From Parus major (taxonomy: Eukaryota; Chordata; Aves; Passeriformes; Paridae): DNA of 64,000 nt. A program made the position numbers and the translations under genes. The notes under the pieces are model-generated. The model had not been told where the DNA came from and did no database searches. It saw only the letters and a program-made list of their open reading frames with translations. The stretch is taken from positions 87,852,431 through 87,916,430 of the forward strand of contig NC_031768.1 in the NCBI RefSeq assembly GCF_001522545.3, in the 5' to 3' direction. Shown here piece by piece: positions 12,516-24,300 of the stretch (the first letter of the stretch is position 1; each line of letters starts with the position of its first letter).

Positions 12516-13570
12516 CACTTAGTAGGAAGGCTCTTTCACACCTTCCTTATTTAATCAGTCATTTCAAGAGCTGGAATGCTGGACTGATTCATCAGGTACT
12601 TTCTTCATTCTCGTCATCACCTGCATAGGTTGAACTCTATAAACTCCATATTGTAAACATGCTTTCTAGAGACTTAATCACCCTTTTTCTCTTCTTCTCC
12701 AATTCTAATACTTTAATTTTTTAAAAAACATGACTTATGTTTCTGGGTATGGTATGGATATGAATTTAACAGTGCAAGGTAAAGAAGTAAGATCTCTCCA
12801 TTGCTTTTGTGTCATAGTCCAATTTTCACACCTGTTCAAGTTAAATCAAAAGGGCAGGCAATGTTCATGGTGCACCAGCTGTGCATGTAGCTATGGAACT
12901 GCAATCTGAGCTACTCTCAACTCATCTTTCCATTTTTTCCTAGGTCTGTGCCCTTCTGAAATAGTAAGCATTGCTTATTAGAAACACGTGGCTTGCCATA
13001 GTTTTTATTATTTTCATGAGGTTTTTTGGTTTTGTTCTAAGAGATTAACAAAAGCAATGGAGGAAAGATATGCTGATCTCAATATCAAGAACACACCGAG
13101 TGCAGGATAATTTGAGCTTGCATAGCTGTCATAAGTTTCACAAGTATGTGAGGAGGTTTGACAAGGCAATGTCTGTAAGAATATTCTGAATTTCTGGACC
13201 TCTGTGCAGCATCTTTCCTTGCTAGTGGGAAGCCTTGCCTGGCTTTCCTGGAGTGCTTCCTGAAGCAGCTCTGTAGTTGATGCATCTGCACTTCCTGTTG
13301 CAATGCAGCCTGGTGTATCACTCCTCTCCTTACACTTTCTCAGTCCTCATCCATTTCCCATCTTGCTCAACTTTCACCAGCTTTCCTATCTAATCATAGT
13401 TTTTCTCTTGAAAACCTTCTGGCAGTCTGTCCTGAAATCAGAAAACTTGTGTTGCTTAAATCCTTCCCTGTCCCAGCATTATGGTCCTCCTAATGCAGAA
13501 GATTGAAGACCAAGGAGAGATCAGTCATGAATTATGACAGCCTGGCATTCCAGTGTAGAGAAGTATTTTG

Positions 13571-13664
13571 TATATATCTATATCTATATCTATATCTATA
13601 TCTATATCTATATCTATATCTATATCATGTGCATGTATGTGTGTGTGTTATATATATATATATA
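13571..13664 (+). repeat. (TATATC)n and (TA)n/(GT)n microsatellites
   Basis: About nine TATATC hexamers (to 13,626) are followed by a short TGTGTGTG and a TATATATATATA run. Polytyrosine-leucine frames here are artefacts. Confidence 0.95.
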
Positions 13665-13724
13665 ATTTTGCTTTTTGCCTTCTGAGTTTGGAAAGGAGGA
13701 AGAAAGAAAATTTGAAACCAAAAC

Positions 13725-13772
<48 letters not shown>
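13725..13772 (+). repeat. (ATAG)12 microsatellite
   Basis: Twelve perfect ATAG tetramers. Perfect repeats of this length are usually length-polymorphic. Confidence 0.97.
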
Positions 13773-13807
13773 GTTTCTTTAATAGAATTACTGTATTTTC
13801 ATGTAAA

Positions 13808-13865
13808 CCTCCAGTAGCAAATAATTCACCTGAAGTAACCTTCAGTAACAAATAATTCACCTGAA
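13808..13865 (+). repeat. Tandem duplication, about 31 bp unit
   Basis: The segment CAGTAGCAAATAATTCACCTGAAG is followed directly by CAGTAACAAATAATTCACCTGAAA, differing at few positions. It is a small local duplication. Confidence 0.85.
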
Positions 13866-14039
13866 AGAGGAAGAAGTATCCTAAGGCATACTTGCCACGG
13901 GGTGCTTTGTTAATAACAATCTCAGAAGTAACTAGAATATTCTGGAAATGCAACATTTCACTGTTCCATCACTTGTTAACCATAGGGAAATGCTTGTTGC
14001 AGTATCACTTGCTTGCATTAAGGAATTTTCAGTAAAACT

Positions 14040-14945
14040 AATTGACTTTCCTCTTTGCTAATGACCTGTATGCTGGGAGCAGGTTTAAAGATGATAAAAC
14101 ACTTGGAGGAGTGGACCCCAGACAGTTGTGTGGCCATCTAGGGGCCTCAAAGATGCTGGGGAAAATGAGCACAGACGAATCTCCAAAAAAAAATCTAAGG
14201 AAATCTAAAGTCCTGCAGCTTGGGAGGAATAGTCCCATGAACAGGTACAGGCTGGGGCAATCCATCCGGCAAGCAGAGGAGTGGAAAAGGACAGGAATGG
14301 CCTAGTGGACGAACTGAAGATGAGGCAGCAGTGCGCCCTCGTGGCAAAGGCGGCCAACAGTGTCTGGGCGGATTCAGGAAAAGCTTTGCCAGCAGGCTGA
14401 GGCACGTGGTCCTGTCCCTCTAATCAGCACTGGTGAGGCACCATCTGGAGTCCTGTGTCCAGTTCTGGGCTTCCCAGTATGTGAGAGATGCGGGCATACT
14501 GGAGAGAGTCCAGTGAAGGACTACAAGGATGATTAAAGGACTGGTGCCTCTCTCATCTGATCACAGGCTGAGTACATTGGGGCTGCTCAGCCTGGAGAAG
14601 GGAAGCCTCAGAGAGAACACATGAGTGTGTATAAATGCCTGAAGGGAGGGTGTAAAAAAGACTGAGCCAGACTCTTTTCAGTGGTGCCCAGCGACAGCCC
14701 CAAAGGCAGTAAGTACAAACTGAAACACGGGAGGTTCTCTCTGAACACCAGGAAATCCTTTATACTGTGAAGGGAGACTGAACCCTGCACCAGGTTGCCC
14801 AGATATGCTGTGGAGCCTCCCTTCTTGGAGATACTCACAAACTGTCTGGACACAGACCTGGGCAACTTGCTCCAGGTGACCCTGCTCAAGCAGGAGGGTT
14901 GAGCTGGACAATCTCCCTTGATCCATTCCAATATCAACTATTCGG
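14040..14945 (+). mobile_element. CR1 LINE, longest sense copy in the window
   Basis: This copy starts within ORF2 (a frame with SRFKDDKTLGGVD, like the FADDTKLGG segment of CR1 reverse transcriptase) and runs to the 3' end. It includes CACTGGTGAGGCACCATCTGGAGTCCTGTGTCCAGTTCTGGGC and GGCTGCTCAGCCTGGAGAAG. It is broken by stops and frameshifts and lacks the 5' half, so it cannot move on its own. Confidence 0.88.
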
Positions 14946-15729
14946 TGATTCAGTGCTGGCTAATCAGTGAACCTGAAGCAATCTATCACAACTCTGAGTC
15001 TGATAACAGAATTTTACATTAGGGCACTGGATGTGAGTTTGATGCACCATTGCTTTTCTTGCATTTCTTTGTTGACAATTTCTGAAATTCATAATGTTCT
15101 GCCCAAAAATAAAGGAATGGTGGTTTTGAGTGAAGCTGTTCCATGCTGTGGTACATAGCGGGTGTACACACTTTCATGTGCTTGCCACATTGATGGAGTC
15201 ACTAACTGACTGAAAGCTCCCAAAGGGAGACGTTACGGGTGTGAGGCGATAGCCTGGAAATCTGAATACATTTGTATGGAGGAGAAAAACCCCAGCCCAT
15301 CAGCCATGCTTTTCCTGTACCTTGCTACTGTGCTTATTTACACCTGCTAGTGCAGAGGATTAATGTGCTTCAACACACAGAGACAAATTAGGATTTTCCC
15401 TGAAGCCCATCTGCTTTTTTCCCCTTAAATCTTTACCTGAAGGAAGGAATTAGACTTAAGGGAAAGAATAGAGGAGGTAGAGAAATTGAGCAGTTAATAG
15501 AAGGAGGTTGGCAGCCTAAAGTAGAGGGATGACAAGGGAGAAAACAAACAACTTCACCAATTAGGAGCAAATTAAGGCTGGAAGGGAGTTGTCAAAGGAT
15601 AAACCTAACACACCATGTTGCCTTTTCCACCCATTACAGCTGCTGATGTACATATCGTATGTACATATGTATGAATGAACATAGGAAACCTCCAGCTGTG
15701 CCATTCTCAGTCATTGCAGCAATACCTTT

Positions 15730-15735
15730 TTTATT
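15730..15735 (-). terminator. Candidate polyadenylation signal AATAAA for CD86
   Basis: TTTATT on the plus strand reads AATAAA on the minus strand, about 470 nt past the stop of the 16.2-kb tail candidate. It is a plausible 3'-end signal only if that exon is real. Such hexamers are common in AT-rich DNA. Confidence 0.25.
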
Positions 15736-15918
15736 CATTTGCTTCCAAGAAGTAATTCTGGAAATGTTTCCTCCCTGAGAACACCAAATGTTGGTGTTTC
15801 CTAACATGATGCTTTAATGGAAGGAGAATAAAAACAGCAACACAGAAAAAGACATATGTTTTAATCTGTCATTAAATAAGTTTGCTAGAAAGTATAAAAT
15901 TTTACAAAAAATTAAAAC

Positions 15919-16019
15919 CTTTACCTTCTACTAGCATTTGAATGATATTAATCTGAATGAAAATTCTAATAACATTTACCTTCTAACAACATTTGAATGA
16001 TATTAATCTGAATAAAAAT
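15919..16019 (+). repeat. Tandem duplication, 55-bp offset
   Basis: TTACCTTCTA...CATTTGAATGATATTAATCTGAAT occurs at 15,921 and again at 15,976 with few differences. It lies in the presumed 3' UTR/flank of CD86. Confidence 0.9.
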
Positions 16020-16203
16020 ATTTGGAATGTTAGTGTAATAGCTTAATAAACTGACTCCCAGATAGTTTAACTCAAAAGGATATGCATTTCTCTCACACAC
16101 TTGAAAATGGAGTAAAAATTGTGGTGGAATCTCAACTCAGGTGGAATAGCAACTCACATAATTTAACAGAAAAGAATATTTCTACCCAACAGCTGTAGAG
16201 AAT

Positions 16204-16358
16204 TTATGTCCCCAGACTACAACTTTGAGCTGAAATCTGTCTTGAGAATATGATGCTAATGTCCCTGCTCTTTCTGAAAGTGTCAGCCCTACAAACACAA
16301 TCAAGATCTCTGAATTGTCTCAGTTCTGCTGCATTCTTCCTCCTGAAAGATGTCAGTG
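16204..16358 (-). CDS. Candidate CD86 terminal (cytoplasmic tail) exon
   Basis: On the minus strand a good acceptor (tttatattcttcaacag) is followed by CACTGACATC. Joined directly to the phase-1 end of the transmembrane exon, it stays open for 51 codons (T-LTSFRRKNAAELRQ... to SCSLGT) and stops at TAA 16206-16204. A second frame, which would need an incoming phase-2 exon, gives a short acidic tail (TDIFQEEECSRTETIQRS). I cannot match either to a known tail with certainty, as CD86 tails diverge quickly. A competing short exon lies at 18118. An AATAAA lies 0.47 kb downstream. Confidence 0.4.
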
Positions 16359-16934
16359 CTGTTGAAGAATATAAAGTGCAGAGATCATTCAAGATGGGAG
16401 AACTGACACATTTTGCGCCAAACAAAGGATCTTTTCTGGAAGATAAAACTCCTTCCTATGGCTGAACATACCACAGTGTATGAATTGCTCTATCATCAAG
16501 GTCTGAAGTAAAATTAAAAAAGAGAGAACATAATCTACCAAAAAAGAACATGACTTATGTAATATTTTTTCATTATGTGCTCAGCCTAATTTTGTATGGT
16601 TAGATATACACACATATGACACCTCATGCTATCATTTTCTATCCTTGCATCCACCTGAGCAACTGTTACACCTCTCAGTCAGAATGAGGAACAGAGGAAC
16701 AAAGTGTGGAGGTACTGTCTGGTATATTAAGCTTGGGTGATATATAAAAAAAAAATGAAGTTAATCATAATTTATGTTTAAAGCAAGTGTTTCCTTTAGA
16801 TTATTTTTAGTTTCAAGTGCTTGATAGTAATTCCATGTCTTTTCTCAGAAGGTGGGGAACTGCCCTGAAGTTCCTCTTTCTGATGTGAAGCTTTACAAGA
16901 AATTTACTGGTACAAAGTCACGGTGGCTCTGCCA

Positions 16935-17015
16935 AAAGCATGTATGGCTCATGGTAAGGCAGGAAGTTTGAAACTAGATGACCTTCAAGGTCCCTTCCAA
17001 CACAAGTTCCATGGG
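16935..17015 (+). mobile_element. CR1 3'-end fragment
   Basis: TTTGAAACTAGATGACCTTCAAGGTCCCTTCCAACACAAG is the CR1 terminal segment (gaactagatgatcttTaaggtcccttccaacccaa). Only the last 70-80 bases remain. Confidence 0.75.
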
Positions 17016-18079
17016 TAATAGCCTGCCTCTGATTGTGTTTGCAGTGATGGTTATAACTGAGAGATTGTGACTTAAATCCTTCTATTTCTGAGACATTCAT
17101 GCAGTTCTGCTTTCTCCATTGACTCTCAGGATTTTACATCATCACAGTGCATAATAAAAGATACAACAAGAAGGTAGTCATGCAGACAGGCAGAGCATCA
17201 TATTTACCACCATTCTGGAGCAAAAATAAAAGCAGAGAACACTGGGCAGTAGGTTTCAGCCATCACACAAAAGTGTTGCTTGTTGTTTTGTAGGGCTTCT
17301 GGGGAGTATTCTTGTTCTGACAGAACCTCTAAAAACATGGCACCTTATGCTTTGCTGTGTGCAGAGGAGGTTCCAAGTCAGAAGTCTCCTGATGACCTCA
17401 GTTTCAAGCTGGATAGCTTCTAGACTGCTAGACTGACACCTAGAATAGATCAATATGAGATTTACAGAAATGTGAAAAATAGGAGCTGTAAAAGAGTTGA
17501 TAATAAATGTCCATTTTTCTTAGAATTTGGAAATAACAAGGTGGGGCTCAGGACCCCTGTCTGTACAGGGAAACAGAACTGACTGAGAAATGCATTTCCC
17601 CCTTGCTACAAGAAAAATGGATTCTGATGTCAGCATGATTCAGTGCCGAATAAAACCTGGACTGCTGAGAGGTAGTCTCGGAACAAAATAGAGAAATGAA
17701 ATGCCAAAATCAAATTCTGCTCCCAGTACAAGATGACTCTTTCAGCCCAGTGTGTGGGCAGCTTGTGGTAGAGCAATGCCTTGACTGTTCAATTCTGTGC
17801 ACTTCATGCAAGCTCCTCTTATCCCTGCCCCAACTCCACCTTTCTTATAGGTAGTGATAGGCAAGAAAGATTTATATAGTTCAATTATTTTAGGAGCCAA
17901 ATCTACCCCAAATCCAGAAAAAAAGAAGGATGAAACTACAGGAAAAGGCAGTAAGCTGGTGCCATGTCAGTCTCACAGAGCACAGTAGAGGGAGAAGTGG
18001 ATTCCAGGATGAGACAGGAGAAAGACTTGCTGCAAGATGGACCAAGTTGTTACAGGAAATAAATTGTCCTAGGAAGTTT

Positions 18080-18118
18080 AGCTTAAGTCTAACATGAAAC
18101 CTAACTTTCTGTCAGCAT
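18080..18118 (-). CDS. Alternative candidate CD86 tail exon, very short
   Basis: A strong acceptor (tcatccctttacctattttccag) lies only 85 nt past the transmembrane-exon donor. Spliced in phase 1 it would add NADRKLGFMLDLS and stop at TAA. The polypyrimidine tract is better than that of the 16.36-kb candidate, but the intron would be minimal and the tail only 13 residues. It could be a cryptic site, an alternative isoform, or part of intron sequence. Confidence 0.22.
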
Positions 18119-18203
18119 CTGGAAAATAGGTAAAGGGATGATTACAAAGGGTAAAGCCTGTGAGTTGAGGGACGGTAGAGCTGAATGATAGGTAGTAACT
18201 TAC

Positions 18204-18344
18204 TCTGGTTGGTAGACAAGATATTTCTGTTCTTCTTTAATATCACAAAACCCAGAAGAAGTGCAGAAGTGATCAGTACAACCACAGCTATAAGTGGGCC
18301 AAGGAAATTTATCTTTGCTTGCTCCATTTCTTTATCTTGTATCT
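18204..18344 (-). CDS. CD86: CD86 transmembrane exon
   Basis: This 141-nt phase 1-1 exon follows acceptor ctgctttcttattcag and ends AACCAGA|GTAAGT. It begins EIQDKEMEQAK, a short stalk. A membrane helix of about 23 residues follows (roughly residues 248-270, starting FLGPLIAVVV) with a KKNR stop-transfer cluster, then NILSTNQ of the cytosolic side. If the donor is skipped the frame runs on to a stop at 18142, adding KLLPIIQLY and similar residues, which looks like intron. Stalk and helix wording is poorly conserved in CD86, so this assignment rests on phase, position and the helix. Confidence 0.8.
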
Positions 18345-21300
18345 CTGAATAAGAAAGCAGAGAAGGTACACACAGCAAAGATTTAATTTGGTGACAATGA
18401 CTTTAAACGCTTTATCCCAAAGTTACATGAAACAGAAGTTTAGGTTGAAGCCCTTGGCATCTTTTTGCTTTAATAGTGTAAATAAATCACTATCCACATT
18501 GTTTTATTTCCCTTTCCAATAACCAGTGAAACTACCTGGTCTTACTGGTCACTTCAACAGGAGTAAAGCAAAGCACTCTCTCTGAAGTTTGAGTAACATG
18601 TGAAAGATCAGCAACTTAATTCATAGAAGAGCCTATGAAGCAACTACTGTGCCAGTGCTACTCTGTGCTACCATGCAAGTTGAAAGAACCTGGAACATGT
18701 TACTACTTCATGTCTGCTGGAAATGATGTTCAAAGCCTAATGAAATGCTGTAAGGGATGTGAAAGTAGCAGGGAATTCAAAGGACTTTCCCTCTATTTCT
18801 GGTTTTTGTGTTTTTGAGGTTTTGGTTGGCAGGGTTAGCAGCTGATAGAGCTTCAGTTATTGCCAAACAAAGCTTATGCTTGTGTGGAGATCATGGTTTC
18901 TTACCCACCACCACTGCTTGTCAGGTATCTATTTACATAAAGCCAGAGAGGAGAGAAGAATTAAAGAGAGAAGAGGAAGATTCAGTGTTATAGCTAATAT
19001 AACTATTTCAAGACTCATGAGCAACGTCCAGAGCTAAACAAACATTAGAAGACTTCTGGATTGTATTTTAATAGTATTTAAAAGTCCCAGAATGCAAAGA
19101 CATCGGAGGCAGTTCGCCATGTCTGGTGTTGATAACTTAACCCTTTAGCTAAATTTATATTAAGGAAACTGCACTGTGGAACTTGTTCAGAACAAGTGGC
19201 AAATTTCTTTTACATCTGCAGTAGTAAGGTGCATGTTTATACTACCCTGGTAGGCTTTCCTGCAGTGCTACCATTCCCTCTTGGCTCCCTGTTCCTGTTA
19301 ATTGGAGCACAGCTCTCCATCTTCAGCATTGTCTAAAAGAGACATGTGCAAGCCAAATGAACTTATGACCAAAGTGGGAATTGTCTTTATTTTGATGTTC
19401 TTGTGCCATAGCTTACAAACAAAAACATGTGAAAAGAAGTTTTCCTGGTCCAGAAGACAAATAAAATACTACTTTAGTTTAAAGAAAGGATCAGCCATGT
19501 GGAACCCTGAGATAATCTGGCAATAAAGTCATACTGGAACTCGGGTCCTCAGTTTCTTCTTGCAGGAGGTGTCTGAAAAAAGACACAATCTCAGAGAAGA
19601 AAAATCCCCAGACAGTCATTATGGAATGTGCACTTCATTCTGCCAAATGTTATGAAAACCACCAGGAATGCTTCTAATATTAGTCCAAGTTTCACGGTCT
19701 TTACACTTAAAGTCAGAACAGACTATTTGGCAGTTTGTGAACCAAATATGGTCCATGGGACTCTTCTGTTTGGCCTTCCACCTCTTTCTAAGGAATGATT
19801 AAAAATAGAAGCTCAAGCACTTTAAACCAGAAAAAGAGTCCTTTTTTGCTATGAGGGTAGTCAAACTCTGGAACAGCTTGCTGAGAGAGGTTGTGGAGTC
19901 TTCCTCCTGGTAGTCACTTAAAATTCAACTGGATATAAAGCTCTATGCTAGCTATTGACCCTATTTTGAGCAACGTGGTTGAACTAGATCATCTCCAGAT
20001 GCCTCTTCCAACCTCACCAGCTCTCTAATTCTGTGAAGTGACAACCTCTCCCAACAGTTGTCACCTCCAGAGACTGGTTGCTGCCTGATCTAGACTCCTA
20101 GGTTGCTTTGTTGCTACTGCAGCATCTTCCAGGGAGGGGATTAATAGGGCTGTATTCTGGATTGTGTAGCAATTCCTTGCCTGTTCCCTCTCCTTGCTGT
20201 AATAACATGTTGAAAAGAGAGGAAGTTCAGTGGCGACCAGGATGGAGAACATACAACCCTTTAAACCAACTTCTCCTCCTACTTAAGAGTTTATTCTGAG
20301 TTCTGCAGTACTGCCCACTCCTACCCATGCAAAAATTGGAATGGGCAAATGGAGACTCACCTATGCCCAGTGGGACTGAGACAAGGCTTCCCAGCTGCTC
20401 CCTAAGGTGAAGCAAGCAGCTGATATTAGTGCGGCTCTTTGTAGGAACCGGGATATTCAGCTTGCTGGTAACGTTGTACAGCTTTGTCACAGCATCCTGT
20501 GAGACATCCATGTGAGCTGTACTGCTGTGTGTTATGTTCTCATGTGAAATTAGCCAAGTCATCTCCTTGGGCTCTGGATAGCCTCCACTGGAAGAACAGG
20601 AAAGATTCAAGTATCCATTGGGCTTTAGTTCCCCAGAGTGCAGTTCTGCTATCTCAGGCTGGCTATAGTTGGCTGAAACAGACCAAAGACAGAGCATCGT
20701 GAGCCAGCCACACCACCTTTGTGACAGTCCCTGCCAGTTATTTAAGATTTTCAGGCAGAAACAAGTCTAAACAGTTCTCTTCAGGAAGACAATGGGCATT
20801 CAAAGAAAGGATTTGTATGGCATTTTTTTGGTGTGTATTTAGACTTGCTGCTTCTTGTTTTCAGGGCGTTTCAAGGATGTAAGTCTGATCAGCCAGACAA
20901 TGGGTCTCAGTCTCTCCCACCTGTTTTAGACACATTAATACCTCAGAATAATGAAACCTGGCCCGCTTACACATAAGGGCTTAAGCAGAAGATAGGAAGG
21001 GACCACAATGCTCCCAACCTTTGGCCTCCTGAATGGGTAAGGTGAAAGCTGCAAACTTCTAACTGGGAAATGTAAAGAAAGATATCATTTGAGAGAATTC
21101 AGGTGGGATAAGTTCAAAGTGTAGTGCTGTCTTAAGTAGAAATACCCCTGCTGTCTGTCAGTACTATAAGTAAACATTTTGCAGCATATAATTCACCATC
21201 ACTTTGTGGTAGGGCACTCTTAGCTTAGTTTTTCTGATGGAAATGACTGTAGCATATGGGTTTTTTATTTTGTGTCATGGAGGACTCATCACAATCAATG

Positions 21301-24300
21301 AAAAACACCCTGCTGCTTTAAAAAGCCAAGTTTCCCTTGCGAGAAATAGTGAAATAGGATTGGGAAGAACTATTTAAGCATAAAATATGAATGATAAATG
21401 GTAGCTTTTAACCAATACTCTCTCTGGATTAATCTAGATATTCTCAACCAGGATCTGTTTGGTTAGAGGTTCATAGTAAAAATAGTAGACTATAATGGAA
21501 AAGGAGGGAAGGTTGACATAATACTAACCACAAGTTTTCATATAGCAAGTTAAAAAAACCCAACAACCTCCCAGAAAATCAGAAACAAATCCCAAGAAAT
21601 AGACTGAAGACTTCAAAAATCTAATAAACTATTTATATCAATGTTATGGGGTGGCTTTACCTTTAAGGTGATAATATATGAATAAATAAACAAACAAATA
21701 TAGAAATATTAAATAAATATCTAAATATGTAAATAAATAATATTAATTATAAATTAATCTAGTAAAATAATGCTTCATTATTTTAGGGCCAATAGGACTA
21801 AAGACAATATGGAGAAATACTGGAGAAGGGAAAAGGGGTTCTTAGAAAAATGTGAGTCTTAAGAGGGTTTCACTCTTCTGCACACACAGTGTGCTGGAAC
21901 AAGGATCTAATCTTTGCCTGAGAGAATTCTCAGTATGGATGAATGAAGAAACATGATGTTGCTTTTATTTTCTCTATCCTAGTACACAATGCATAGGATT
22001 TAGATTAGTCACTTAAATCCCCCCAAGAGAATTGATGGATATGAATTCAAAATGGAAAAAGCCCCCCATTTTTTACACCCCAAAATTTAGTTAAGTTGTC
22101 CCTCAGGAAAGCTCAAGGTTTGACTTGCTTAGCTGACTGCTGTCAGACTTCTGGTCTGGAGTATTTACTCTCTCCTTGGTATTTTATAGGGATGGCAGGA
22201 ACGTAATCCATGGCTATGAAACTTGTCACAACATCCAGGTGATTTAAGGGTTTCAATCTTATTGACAGTAAGCAAGTGGAAATAGTGGAGTATACCCTGC
22301 ATTTCTCTTTTATAGCTTCTGGAACTCAATTTACTGAAAAGTGATGCTGGCTGCATGCAGGGTTTGGGCTACATATATGGGTTTTGTGTTTTTTAACAGA
22401 AAAGCACATTTTAGAAAGTCTTTTGTATTTAAAGTTAGCATCTTCCAGAAAAGCTTTGGAATTAAATACCTCAAGAGAAAGAAATCCATCAAGCCCTTAA
22501 TATTTTTTTCAATGGTTCAATCACTTCACTTTTGTTCTATTTTCTTAAGTGACCATATGCCTTACTTCCTTCCAGACACTGTCACTGAATTAATTAGCCT
22601 TTAAGTTTTTTTTTAATATCAGGTATTTTACATATATTTCAGGTTCCCACATTCTGGAAACAAAACTCTTCCCATTATTCTGTGTTATAGGTTTTAATGC
22701 TTCTAGTTGGACTATTTTTTCCAGCCATCAGATAACTCTACTAGAGCTTTTTCCACAATTTTCAGTTTTTCAACATCCTCTTTAAAATGAGCAACTGTAA
22801 GTCTCTCTTGTGACATCATTTCAGTCTCAACACTTTGAGCAGTGCATATTTTGAAACAGCTTCCCTAGTCTCACCTGCTTCCCTTATTGATCTATCCAGA
22901 GGAAGCACTGCAGACATGCCACAACAGCAGATTTTCCAGTTAAGCTGCTTGCAACCATGGTCCCCACCTTGTATTTTTAAGAGCCAAAGTTTTCCACTGT
23001 GAAGCCTTCCCTCTTTTTTTCTGGGGATGGATCTGAGTTTGTTGTTACATAAGTCATCATGGCTGAATGAAATACATATAATATACATATAGAATCCTAG
23101 AATCTCTTGTGTTGAAAGGGACAAAGATCATCAAGGCCAACCCCTGGCCCCACACAGGACACTCAAGAGTCTCAACCATGTGCCTGAAAGCGTTGTCCAA
23201 ACTGTCCTTGAGCTCTGTCAAGCTTGGTGCTGTGACCACCTCCCTGGGGAACCTGTCAGTGCCTGACCATCCCACCCCACGGGTGAAGAACCATTTCCTG
23301 ATATCCAACTTAAATCTCCCCTAACACAGTTTCATGCTATCTATATATTGTACTAATGTAATACATAAAAATAACATGTCTAAATTTTATTTGAAGGCAC
23401 TGCAGTATTTCTGAACACTTTGTTGCCAAGTGATCTAGATAGTTTTGTGTGACCACCCTGTTACTCTTGTAAAGGCCTCAGTTTTTCTTATGCCCATTTG
23501 AAGTGTGACATGCCAAACTAAAAAAATCCCTTCGTGTATGATATGAGATGCTAATTAAACAGCAGCATGTAAGCACAGGTACATTTCAATATTTGTATTT
23601 TTAATCTAATTATTTTGAAGGGCTTGAGGTTCTTTAAAATATGGTTTTATACTGCTTCTTCCCTTGGGAGTTTATTGAACAGAGAGTAATTTAGAAGGAA
23701 GACAACAGTACATTGTTAAAACTGTCTTTCTAAGCTGAACCTTAAAAGGTGTAGGAGACATTTAGTCCTAAGTATGAGACATCTGTAGCGTGTAGCTCAG
23801 ATGTTGGCTGAGCTGATAACTGATTCAACTGTTTGAACTGACTGAGCCATTGATGCCACACATCTTCTTAAACTTTTCTTTATTTTCGCTGTGATTTATA
23901 TGATCATGAAATAGCTGTGTGTTTGCAGAGATGTTTCAATTCTAATTTGCTCACAATGTTAGTAACTACTGCTACTTTTAATAGAAGGTAGTTTGTCAGA
24001 TGCAAATAAACAAGTTTATTTTCCAGAGTCCTAAAAGCAATAAAACTTGCAGGAAGGAAGTCTCATATCCATCTTTAGGAATTCTGCTCCAGAGCAGGCA
24101 CATTTTCAGGGGCTTGGAGACAGGACCCATATTTCTGGACTGAACAAAATCACAGAGAATCCCACAGACCAGATGGCAATCAGAAGAGATTACTTACCAA
24201 TGATGTGTAGTGAGCACTCAGATTGGTGTATGATCTCTGTTGGTCCTTCAGTTTTTTTTTGCATAATAATGCACTGATAGCGTCCCTCATCCTCAACTCC

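Noticed and set aside
13503..13956. Frames through leucine-tyrosine and isoleucine-tyrosine-serine repeats
   Set aside because: Reading of the TATATC and ATAG microsatellites.
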